The notes under the pieces: generated by a model
What the model was told of the DNA's origin: nothing
The model's input: only the letters and a program-made list of their open reading frames with translations
The model's database searches: none
Shown: piece after piece, positions 1 to 5,984 of the stretch
Layout of the letters: each line of letters begins with the position of its first letter
Position numbering within the stretch: the stretch's first letter is position 1
Source of the DNA: a virus
Length of the DNA: 28,948 nt
Virus record (IMG/VR): IMGVR_UViG_3300030107_006146
Coordinates: 8,718 to 37,665 of that record
Direction: 5' to 3' (one strand)
Translations under genes and position numbers: made by a program

Positions 1-76
1 CGTATGTTGCTCCGCCGATTACTACGTTATCACCTGTTTGTCCTGCTACATTTTGATTGGCATTAAAGATGGACAT
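1..76 (-). CDS. Start of an unidentified leftward gene (partial)
   Basis: The first 25 codons of a leftward gene run off the left edge. The ATG at 76-74 follows an AGGGAG Shine-Dalgarno sequence (complement of 85-90) at 8 bases, and the frame stays open to the edge. The predicted start reads MSIFNANQNVAGQTGDNVV, then a Gly-rich stretch. That is too little to name a family. It is divergent from the gp33-like gene, so 77-179 must hold signals for both directions. A structural or replication protein is equally possible. Confidence 0.6.
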   Translation of the reverse strand, partial: MSIFNANQNVAGQTGDNVVIGGATY

Positions 77-129
77 GAAGCATTCTCCCTGCTTTTAATT
101 AATAGTTTTACATTATATATATTTAATCC

Positions 130-158
130 TTGAGTCCTATTTTTACATGTTGTATAAT
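130..158 (+). promoter_or_regulatory. Sigma70-like promoter before the gp33-like gene
   Basis: TTGAGT at 130-135 and a perfect TATAAT at 153-158 are separated by 17 bases. The predicted start near 165 leaves a very short leader that begins at the Shine-Dalgarno site (164-171). The -10 box is preceded directly by TG, as in the promoter upstream of gp32, which suggests one recognition mode for both genes. This is a pattern match only; TATAATTC also partly resembles the T4 late octamer. Confidence 0.45.
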
Positions 159-179
159 TCCATAAAAGGAGTAAATCAT

Positions 180-410
180 ATGATATTATTTATGGATAAA
201 AATGATGTTTCTAAAGAAATAGAAACACATGTTGAGAAGAATGGCGGTTCTTATATCGATGCCGTCCTATTCATCTCAGAGAAGTACACTGTAGAGCCAG
301 AACAGATGAATAAGTATCTGACAAAGCCTATCAAAGAAAAGTTAGAAATCGAGGGCAGAGAATTAAACATAATCAGAAAGAAAAAATCTAAACTACCACT
401 TTTTGATTGA
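180..410 (+). CDS. gp33: gp33-like late transcription co-activator
   Basis: This small protein (76 residues from this start) resembles the short gp33 proteins of marine T4-like phages. Those share an N-terminal acidic helix, a central 'YIDAVLFISEKY' type segment, a 'KPIKEKLEIEGRELN' type helix and a basic C-terminus ending in a hydrophobic tail (here KLPLFD). In T4, gp33 bridges host RNA polymerase to the sliding clamp gp45 and works with gp55 at TATAAATA late promoters; the C-terminal hydrophobic tail is the clamp-binding part. I chose the ATG at 180 because AAAAGGAG (164-171) lies 8 bases before it. An in-frame ATG at 147 has no such site and would add eleven residues. Closeness to gp32 matches the T4 neighbourhood, where gene 33 lies near gene 32. 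Confidence 0.7.
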   Translation: MILFMDKNDVSKEIETHVEKNGGSYIDAVLFISEKYTVEPEQMNKYLTKPIKEKLEIEGRELNIIRKKKSKLPLFD

Positions 411-434
411 TCTCTATTGATACTAATGTATAAT
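407..434 (+). promoter_or_regulatory. Promoter for gp32
   Basis: TTGATC (407-412), a 16-base spacer and TATAAT (429-434) make a good sigma70-like promoter overlapping the stop of the gp33-like gene. Its predicted start, near 441, lies just before the first leader hairpin. The same stretch reads TATAATTA (429-436), one base away from the T4 late octamer, so early/middle and late use are both possible. Confidence 0.45.
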
Positions 435-443
435 TACAAAAGA

Positions 444-486
444 TGCAGGGAGGTCCTGCACAGTTTTAATCGTGGGGAGTTCCCAC
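444..486 (+). promoter_or_regulatory. Tandem hairpins in the gp32 mRNA leader
   Basis: Two perfect small hairpins lie between the predicted transcription start and the gp32 ribosome binding site. The first pairs TGCAGG (444-449) with CCTGCA (455-460) around a GAGGT loop. The second pairs GTGGG (472-476) with CCCAC (482-486) around a GAGTT loop. The pentaloops differ at one base. T4 gp32 represses its own translation by binding a structured leader, so a control role is plausible but inferred. The second hairpin ends 4 bases before the AAGGAG site (491-496). Confidence 0.5.
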
Positions 487-502
487 AAAAAAGGAGAACC
501 AT

Positions 503-1387
503 ATGAGTTCATTTTCAGATTTCAAAAATCGTTCACGAAACAATATCTCAAATCTTACACAGAAACTTGAGGATATGAACAAGAAGGATTCGTATAAAGA
601 TGACCGTTTCTGGCGTCCAGAGTTGGACAAGTCCAGTAACGGTTTTGCTGTTATTCGATTCCTTCCTGCGGCGGGAGAAGAAGATCTTCCGTGGGCAAAG
701 TATTATTCTCATGGATTCCAAGGTCCCGGTGGTTGGTACATCGAGAATTCACGCACTACCTTCGGTGAGAAAGATCCAGTCTCAGAGATGAATAGTAAGC
801 TCTGGAATTCTGGTTCGGAAAAGGACAAGGACATTGCTCGAAGCCGTCGTCGAAAGACGAATTATGTTTCAAGCATTTACATTGTTTCCGATCCTGCGAA
901 TCCACAGAACGAAGGAAAGATTTTCCTGTATCGTTATGGACAGAAGATCTTCAATAAGATTCAAGAGGCTATGCAACCCGAGTTCCAAGATGAAGAACCA
1001 ATCAATCCGTTTGACTTCTGGACTGGTGCAGACTTCAAGCTGAAGATTCGTAAAGTTTCTGGTTATCTTAATTATGATAAGTCAGAATTCGCATCACCTT
1101 CGCCTCTTCTCGGCGGTGATGATGCTCAACTTGAGGATTTGTGGAAGAAGCAGTATAGTCTTTCAGAGTTTACGGATCCTGCCAAGTACAAGAGCTACGA
1201 AGAACTGAAGACTAAACTTCAGACAGTTCTTGGTGATGATATTCGTGCAGTAATGGATAAGAAGCCAAGCACAGTTGAAAATGTAGAGGTCACAGAAACT
1301 AAATCCGAGGATGCAGATGATTCTTCAAGTGCGGTTGAAGAAAGTGATGCTTTGTCATATTTTGAGAAACTTGCAGCCGACGATTGA
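503..1387 (+). CDS. gp32: gp32 single-stranded DNA-binding protein
   Basis: At 294 residues it is close to T4 gp32 (301). It coats ssDNA during phage replication, recombination and repair. The N-terminal arm is basic (FKNRSRNN, residues about 7-14), as in the cooperativity arm of T4 gp32. The OB-fold core includes WYIENSRTTFGEKDP, the basic RSRRRKTNYVSS block, DPANPQNEGKIFLYRYGQKI and VSGYLNYDKSEF, all aligning by eye with T4. The tail (about 258-294) is rich in Asp, Glu and Ser and ends EKLAADD, like the acidic T4 tail that recruits partner proteins. The His/Cys zinc ligands of T4 gp32 are missing: where T4 has a Cys-rich loop, this protein has EKDPVSEMNSKLWN. The start is set by AAGGAG 6 bases upstream of the ATG. 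It is led by two hairpins and followed by a terminator. Confidence 0.93.
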   Translation: MSSFSDFKNRSRNNISNLTQKLEDMNKKDSYKDDRFWRPELDKSSNGFAVIRFLPAAGEEDLPWAKYYSHGFQGPGGWYIENSRTTFGEKDPVSEMNSKLWNSGSEKDKDIARSRRRKTNYVSSIYIVSDPANPQNEGKIFLYRYGQKIFNKIQEAMQPEFQDEEPINPFDFWTGADFKLKIRKVSGYLNYDKSEFASPSPLLGGDDAQLEDLWKKQYSLSEFTDPAKYKSYEELKTKLQTVLGDDIRAVMDKKPSTVENVEVTETKSEDADDSSSAVEESDALSYFEKLAADD

Positions 1388-1390
1388 GGC

Positions 1391-1422
1391 AAGGGAGGGG
1401 GAAACCCCTCCCTTTCTTTTTT
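1391..1422 (+). terminator. Strong intrinsic terminator after gp32
   Basis: A perfect 10-base-pair stem, AAGGGAGGGG (1391-1400) with CCCCTCCCTT (1405-1414), closes a GAAA tetraloop and is followed by C and a run of T to 1422. It begins a few bases after the gp32 stop. The T run overlaps the stop codon of the convergent tape-measure gene. Read leftward, the hairpin is the same but lacks a good U tract, so its main direction is rightward. Confidence 0.92.
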
Positions 1423-3838
1423 AGAACATTTCTGATCTTGTCTGATCTCTTCCGCTTCTTCTGAATGATGGGTGATTTGAATTTCCTGATGAAGAAACTG
1501 TAGAACTGATATTTGTAGATGTTACGTTCGTAGGAGCGTTTGTTGTGTTTGCAACAACAACGGTCGGACTTGATGTTCCATTTAATTTTGAATTTGTTGA
1601 TAAATCTTGTGCTAGTTGGGCCTTTCCTAATGTATTTGAATGGACAGCAGTAGATGAATCCATAGCTTTAGCTAACATTCCTCCAACAATTTCAACAGAT
1701 CTATCAAGAGGCATTACTATTTCTGGTCCAGCTTCTCCCATTAATGCTACCATTGCTTTACGGACAAGGCCTCCCTCTGCTAATGCTCCTGTTGGTTCCG
1801 GGAATACTTGTGTAAGATCGGCTGGAGCAGGTTTATCCGCCCCGACCCAGGCCAGTGTCGATGAAAGACTGCCGGTATGCTCACCTTTGATAGTTTTTCC
1901 TTGATAGGTAAGTTTTCCTCCCTCTAAATAAGCTCCATTTGGAAAATAGAATTCCCCAAACTGGTCTCCAACCCACCACTTTGAGTGTTCGAAGTTTCCT
2001 CCGTCAGCAACACCTTGGTAAATAGGATCCTGAGCAAATATTCCTACCGCTTGCTCAGGGGTGATTATGCCTTGCATTACGTTATCTCGTACTCTATCTA
2101 CTAAACTTTGTAAGAAGCCTGCTTGAGTCGAACTCCAAGCATTCCAAGCCCTTCCCAGTTTAATTCCGTTTGCGTCAGTATGCCAATCATTTACATAACC
2201 ATCTCTAAATTCATCAGCTAAATTTTTTGCTTCAACTCTAAGCTGATCATAGATTAGACCTTTGCCTCCAGTACCTTCCTCCTGCATAATCTGTTGGAAT
2301 TCCTCTGCACTTTCAAATCCCGCTGCGATTCGGGCTCGTCCCTCGTCAGACATTCCCAATATCTCTCCCGTTTTAAAATCTTTTCTCATTTTAAATTCAC
2401 TAAGATTTTCATTGCCTTCTTTTTCGGCGGTCTCAGCTTCCTCGGCCGTCATTGCGTGGAATTCCCCTGTCTCATGATCCTTATAAATGCTTTTTCCGCT
2501 TTTTGTTTTAAATCCAGTTTCGGTTTCTCTAGTTGAAGCCGACGCCCCCTCTGTTGCTTCTTTTCTTACTCTCTCTTCTTCTTTATTTAAACCGAAAATC
2601 TCGCCTAAAAAGTCTAAGACTGTATCCCAATTTAATGCTAACAATACTGCACCTACGACTGCTGCGATTAATGTTACAATCAATGCCCCTTTAAGCAACA
2701 ATGGTAATGCCATTGCCAACATAGGTAAAAATCTGGTTATCATTGAGAAAAGGCCACGGAATAGTCCTCCTTTTCCTTTACTAACACTCTTCACCGCATC
2801 TCCCAGAATGCTTGCCTTCTTTTCTGACTGCTCTTCTCTTCGTGAGAGTCTGCCCTTCAATCTGCTTCTTCTAGATTCAGAATCTCTTTTTCTCTCACGA
2901 TCATGCATCTGTTTGTTCGCCCTTGCGAAAGCACTCCTGTAGCCTTCGAACTGTTCGAACTGATCACCTAAGAGATCGTGTGTTAAATTATCTCCGTTAA
3001 AAGTAGCCAATATTAGTTTATCTAATCTATCTGCTATTCCATTTGCCATCTCAACAAGAATAGATGAAATATTTTCTAATAGTTTAGGAACTTCGCCTGA
3101 CTCGTCTTTGCCTTCTTTATCTTTATCTTCACCTTTACCTTTTTCCTCTTCGCCTTTCTTCTTTTTACCTTTAAATCCAAAAAGTGAACCTATGGAGCCG
3201 GCTGCTCCTTTCCCAAGATCTTTTGCTAAGCCAAATCCAACATTTTTTACTGTTCTGATAAAAGGCAGTTCCAGAACTGCACTAACGGGACCTAAGATTT
3301 CAGCGAAATCTTGTTTAAGTCCGGATCCTAGGCCTGTCATGACATTTTTACCTGCCTCGGTCATAGACTCCCCTATAGTTCCAAGGGAAGACTTCATGTT
3401 TTCAAAAATTTTATCTCTATGACGTTCTCTTCTATCGTTATCTCTATCCTTTTTATCTTGTTGTCTTTTTTCAAATCTCGCTTTCGGGGTTCTCAATCCC
3501 TTAATCGTAGTTTGATTTTCTTTCATTTCATTTAGAAGTTCACCTACGTTCTGTTTTTTATTCCTTTTAGCATCGCCAGGAGTGAGTGCGTTTTTAGCTG
3601 CTGATAAAACTCCACCAGAAGTTTGAGAAGTTTGTCCTTTGAATGCTTTAAATTGTTGACCTCCAGCACCAGCACCACGCATCGCTGCTGTGGCCTGTTC
3701 TTTAATTTCAACGGGGAATACTCCTCTAGCCTGAAGTGCCTCCATGACATCTTCCGCAGAGGCGGCATTTAATGATCCCGTTACTTCTCCTCCACCTTGG
3801 CTTTCAGGTTTAACCGCTTTGTAATTAAATTTTGGCAC
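1421..3838 (-). CDS. Probable tape-measure / tail-length protein (gp29 position)
   Basis: This 805-residue protein would span the tail tube and set its length. The evidence is partly position, directly downstream of a chaperone pair with a probable -1 frameshift, and partly sequence. It has long Lys/Glu/Arg-rich helical regions (about 95-150 and 300-345), a charged low-complexity stretch near 220-252, and a hydrophobic segment near 362-405 that could cross a membrane. Near 700-712 is GEAGPEIVMPL, a motif I know from the C-terminal parts of many tape-measure and tail proteins. T4 gp29 is shorter (590). The start is a GTG at 3838-3836; AGGA 7 bases upstream overlaps the end of the chaperone extension, so translation may be coupled. 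The first 47 residues resemble the N-terminus of GspF/PilC secretion proteins. The C-terminus is Ser/Thr/Asn-rich. Another large virion protein is the main alternative. Confidence 0.6.
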   Translation of the reverse strand: MPKFNYKAVKPESQGGGEVTGSLNAASAEDVMEALQARGVFPVEIKEQATAAMRGAGAGGQQFKAFKGQTSQTSGGVLSAAKNALTPGDAKRNKKQNVGELLNEMKENQTTIKGLRTPKARFEKRQQDKKDRDNDRRERHRDKIFENMKSSLGTIGESMTEAGKNVMTGLGSGLKQDFAEILGPVSAVLELPFIRTVKNVGFGLAKDLGKGAAGSIGSLFGFKGKKKKGEEEKGKGEDKDKEGKDESGEVPKLLENISSILVEMANGIADRLDKLILATFNGDNLTHDLLGDQFEQFEGYRSAFARANKQMHDRERKRDSESRRSRLKGRLSRREEQSEKKASILGDAVKSVSKGKGGLFRGLFSMITRFLPMLAMALPLLLKGALIVTLIAAVVGAVLLALNWDTVLDFLGEIFGLNKEEERVRKEATEGASASTRETETGFKTKSGKSIYKDHETGEFHAMTAEEAETAEKEGNENLSEFKMRKDFKTGEILGMSDEGRARIAAGFESAEEFQQIMQEEGTGGKGLIYDQLRVEAKNLADEFRDGYVNDWHTDANGIKLGRAWNAWSSTQAGFLQSLVDRVRDNVMQGIITPEQAVGIFAQDPIYQGVADGGNFEHSKWWVGDQFGEFYFPNGAYLEGGKLTYQGKTIKGEHTGSLSSTLAWVGADKPAPADLTQVFPEPTGALAEGGLVRKAMVALMGEAGPEIVMPLDRSVEIVGGMLAKAMDSSTAVHSNTLGKAQLAQDLSTNSKLNGTSSPTVVVANTTNAPTNVTSTNISSTVSSSGNSNHPSFRRSGRDQTRSEMF

Positions 3839-3847
3839 TTATTTTTC

Positions 3848-4036
3848 CTATCTTCTTTGTTGCTGTTCTATTCTCTTGTTTTCATCCTGAATATATTTTT
3901 GTACCTGTGACATGTAAATTTCCCTTTCCCAAGGTAACATTTCTTCTAATTCTGTTATGCTCCAGCCGTGATGTTGTGCTAATTGAAATACTATGACATA
4001 ATGAGCATACAGATTCATATGGGAAAGGCCTAGACG
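3848..4036 (-). CDS. gp51-like tail chaperone extension, read by -1 frameshift
   Basis: This reading frame is -1 to the gp26-like gene and continues from the TTTTTTC site. It adds 62 residues, giving a predicted fusion of about 311 residues. It includes FQLAQHHGWSITELEEMLPW, followed by EREIYMSQVQKYIQDENKRI, and ends in a Gln/Arg tail. The pattern 'W-S-I-x-E-[LI]-E-x-M-x-P-W-E-R-x-x-Y' is what I would expect of the downstream half of phage tail-assembly chaperones (lambda GT type) and of gp51-like proteins. An internal ATG lies at 4018-4016 (56 residues), but no good Shine-Dalgarno site precedes it, which favours frameshifting over a separate start. The TAG stop (3850-3848) overlaps the ribosome binding site of the tape-measure gene. 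Confidence 0.7.
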   Translation of the reverse strand, partial: RLGLSHMNLYAHYVIVFQLAQHHGWSITELEEMLPWEREIYMSQVQKYIQDENKRIEQQQRR

Positions 4037-4782
4037 AAAAAATCATTTAATCCTTCCAATACTATTTCATTGTGTTCCGGTAAAGGTTCATCGTTTTCAT
4101 TTCTTTCTGGATCAACTGGAACTTTATATTTTATCTTCTTTGTTAATTTTGGACATTTATCGAAGAAACCAACTACCTTCTCAAATTGTGGAACAGTCAT
4201 AGATTCAACAAATTCTTCAACCTCTTTTAATGGTATTTCTGATGTTAAAAATGATTCATCCTTTGTCCATACTTCTTCAACGCATGTGCAAATTATTTTG
4301 AATAGATTTTTAACATCTCCCAATTTAGAATAATCTTTTACTTTTGCTTTTTCTAAAGAGTTCAATGAAGGATATTTAAGAGTTACTCCTACTTCATCTG
4401 AAAGTTTTATCTTGTTATTAGGAGCCTTTTTATTCATTTTAATTGTAGTTAGATCTAAATCTATGCTTATTTGTTTGCCCGTCAGGGGACAAATTATATT
4501 TGGTTTAACCTTTTCTCCTACGGATTTAGAACGAAGATGTAAAAAGATATATTCTAAATCTCCTATCGCAAGATCTCCTGCATCATCAATTTCATCAACA
4601 CAATTTGCAACTAAATTTTTAATTGCATTTAGAATTGATTTTTCGGAATTTTGCTCTAATGCAAGTAATAAAACTTTTTCTTCCTTTACCTTATAAGGTC
4701 TAAAAGACACTTCTTTTCCAGACAAAGGCAACTTTAGTTGATATTGGGGTATTTCTGATTTTAATATTGATGCAATTGACAT
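4030..4782 (-). CDS. gp26: gp26-like baseplate hub / tail assembly chaperone
   Basis: This 250-residue protein resembles the T4 base plate protein family that includes gp26 (Pfam T4_baseplate). Family features seen: an N-terminus of the type IPQYQLKLPLSGKEVSFRPY, then VKEEKVLLLALEQ, a central CPLTGKQISIDLDL segment, and a C-terminal region with EVEEFVESMTVPQFEKV. In T4, gp26 is listed as a hub component needed for hub assembly. In this phage the gene sits where tail assembly chaperones sit, directly upstream of the tape measure, and its last codons carry a slippery sequence. AGGAG 8 bases before the ATG sets the start. The upstream gap carries a 24-base element also found before gp53. The unshifted form ends DFFV at the TAG at 4032-4030. 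Confidence 0.75.
   Translation of the reverse strand: MSIASILKSEIPQYQLKLPLSGKEVSFRPYKVKEEKVLLLALEQNSEKSILNAIKNLVANCVDEIDDAGDLAIGDLEYIFLHLRSKSVGEKVKPNIICPLTGKQISIDLDLTTIKMNKKAPNNKIKLSDEVGVTLKYPSLNSLEKAKVKDYSKLGDVKNLFKIICTCVEEVWTKDESFLTSEIPLKEVEEFVESMTVPQFEKVVGFFDKCPKLTKKIKYKVPVDPERNENDEPLPEHNEIVLEGLNDFFV
4036..4042 (-). promoter_or_regulatory. -1 ribosomal frameshift site (T TTT TTC)
   Basis: On the leftward strand the last codons read GAT TTT TTC GTC TAG. The heptamer T-TTT-TTC fits X-XXY-YYZ exactly, so both tRNAs can re-pair after slipping back one base. The stop follows after one further codon. The -1 frame then stays open for 61 more codons with a chaperone-like sequence. I did not identify a clear downstream stem-loop or an upstream Shine-Dalgarno stimulator. 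Confidence 0.7.
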
Positions 4783-4791
4783 AATATATTC

Positions 4792-4815
4792 TCCTATATT
4801 TTATAAAATAAAGTT
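4792..4815 (-). promoter_or_regulatory. 24-base promoter-like element before the gp26-like gene
   Basis: Read leftward, this block holds TTTTATAAAATATAGGA and ends in the Shine-Dalgarno site of the gp26-like gene. It matches 6946-6969 on the other strand at 23 of 24 bases. TATAAAAT is related to, but not the same as, the T4 late octamer TATAAATA. A variant late promoter with a built-in ribosome site is the simplest reading. Confidence 0.4.
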
Positions 4816-5476
4816 AATCAATAGTAGTAGTATCCGGGCCCGGCGGCGGCGGTGGCGGCGGAATTTCCGCTTCTTTCCATTTCCTGAATGAGAAGGTAAC
4901 AGCTTGACGCACATAATCATCTATCGAATTGTAACTTAATGAAATTGGTTGAATAGATTTAGGGTAAACTTCCTCTAGTTCTACACCCATCACAGATTCC
5001 CCTTTATCATTTTCTAATGTAATTACCATTGTTCCTGTATATTGATCTCTGCCTGTAATCATTAATGCATTGTCGCTTATGATAATATCCATCCATTTAG
5101 AAAACGCTGTTCTGTGTTTTTCTATGGTATTTACAGACAATATGAATACTAATTCTAAATCTCCAGAATATAATCTCTCGTATGGAATATCATAAATCGG
5201 TCCCCATATTCTTCTTTGAATGGTTGCTAAAGATCTTCCTGGCAATGCTGTGCTTTCTGCTAATTCATATGTGACATCCTTGCCACCCATCAGATTAGGC
5301 ATAGTAAGTTTACAAGTATATTTGGTAGGTCTTAATAAACCACCTTGAATGCTCTCTACTATTTTGTCTATCTGGCCGGACCCCATGGAGGCCTGTATTG
5401 AAGCCGGGCCTTCCTCCTGCGGAGGAAACCCTTGGTCCTCAAGAAACCCGGGCGGAAATAATTGTGGTTCTGGCAT
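4814..5476 (-). CDS. Tail-tube-fold protein, probably gp54-like tube initiator
   Basis: This 220-residue protein carries the pattern of the gp19/gp54 tail-tube fold: LTMPNLMGGKDVTYELAE, then ALPGRSLATIQRRIWGP, IPYERLYSGDLELVFILS, FSKWMDIIIS, and a late AVTFSFRKWKE strand. In T4, gp54 sits on the baseplate with gp48 and starts tube polymerisation. The major tube protein gp19 is the other candidate, but that gene normally sits beside the sheath gene, which is not here. The neighbours (chaperone, tape measure, gp4 and a gp48-like gene) favour gp54. Both ends are Pro-rich: MPEPQLFPPGFLEDQGFPP at the start and seven consecutive prolines near the end, encoded by a GC-rich patch (about 4834-4862) that stands out from the AT-rich surroundings. 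AGGAG precedes the ATG. Confidence 0.55.
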   Translation of the reverse strand: MPEPQLFPPGFLEDQGFPPQEEGPASIQASMGSGQIDKIVESIQGGLLRPTKYTCKLTMPNLMGGKDVTYELAESTALPGRSLATIQRRIWGPIYDIPYERLYSGDLELVFILSVNTIEKHRTAFSKWMDIIISDNALMITGRDQYTGTMVITLENDKGESVMGVELEEVYPKSIQPISLSYNSIDDYVRQAVTFSFRKWKEAEIPPPPPPPGPDTTTID

Positions 5477-5491
5477 TTTTTTCTCCTGCCA

Positions 5492-5932
5492 TTATTTATT
5501 TGGAAAAATATCCTTTTCCGTTAATATCAAAAAATTCCAGTTATTTTTCTTTACATATTCTCTTGCTGCCTCCCATTTTGCAGAATTAATTTCAAATGTG
5601 AGACATTCTGAAAGATAAGACTTTTTTGATTTTCTTTTTCTTTCTGGCATTTTTGTTTGTTTATGAGGTTTTACTTCAATTATGGTCGTTTCAATCTCAT
5701 TTCTTTTGTTTTTCTTTTCTACGATAAAATCTGGATAATATCTATGCATTTTTTTATCGACTGGGGAATAGTATGGTATTGAAATCTCTTCGCTTCCCCA
5801 GCGTATGATGTTTTTATTAGAATCTAAATATTTACAAACCTGTCTTTCCCATAAGGATCGACATATAACCTTGTCAGGATCTCCGATGTATTTTTTCCGG
5901 TTAATTACTTTGTATCTCGATTTATATGCCAT
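5492..5932 (-). CDS. gp4: gp4-like head completion protein (nuclease fold)
   Basis: At 146 residues this is close to T4 gp4 (gp50), which acts on the filled head before the tail joins. The family resembles TnsA-type PD-(D/E)xK nucleases. Visible features: YIGDPDKVICRSLWERQVCK with Glu29, WGSEEISIPYYSPVD, HRYYPDF with Asp68, and IIEVKPHKQT with Glu86 and Lys88. The ExK and upstream Asp match the expected metal-binding set. The C-terminus (KWEAAREYVKKNNWNFLILTEKDIF) also matches the family pattern. It is the first gene of the leftward block and is divergent from the gp48-like gene, with a 52-base gap between the two starts. Its stop lies 15 bases before the next leftward gene, so co-transcription is likely. 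Confidence 0.88.
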   Translation of the reverse strand: MAYKSRYKVINRKKYIGDPDKVICRSLWERQVCKYLDSNKNIIRWGSEEISIPYYSPVDKKMHRYYPDFIVEKKNKRNEIETTIIEVKPHKQTKMPERKRKSKKSYLSECLTFEINSAKWEAAREYVKKNNWNFLILTEKDIFPNK

Positions 5933-5952
5933 TCTATTTTAATCCTTATACA

Positions 5953-5960
5953 TATTTATG
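5953..5960. promoter_or_regulatory. Possible late-promoter octamer in the gp4/gp48 divergent gap
   Basis: Read leftward, the octamer is CATAAATA, one base from the T4 late consensus TATAAATA. It lies upstream of the gp4-like gene, whose AAGG ribosome site follows closely. The rightward reading, TATTTATG, is a poorer match. The gap must start transcription in both directions, but in such AT-rich sequence a 7/8 match alone is weak evidence. Confidence 0.3.
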
Positions 5961-5984
5961 AGCCAAATAAAGGAATAAAAAAAC

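Noticed and set aside
147-179. Upstream start (ATG at 147) for the gp33-like gene
   Set aside because: The ATG at 180 has AAAAGGAG at 8 bases; the 147 start has none and lies just upstream of the -10 box.
1391-1422. The gp32 hairpin as a fully bidirectional terminator
   Set aside because: Read leftward it lacks a U tract after the stem, so only rightward termination is well supported.
2487-2942. A rightward 151-codon open frame inside the tape-measure gene
   Set aside because: Antisense to a long, credible gene; no ribosome site and no recognisable motif.
3848-4018. A stand-alone 56-residue gene starting at the ATG at 4018
   Set aside because: No good ribosome site precedes it, while the slippery heptamer and open -1 frame explain it better. 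Not fully excluded.
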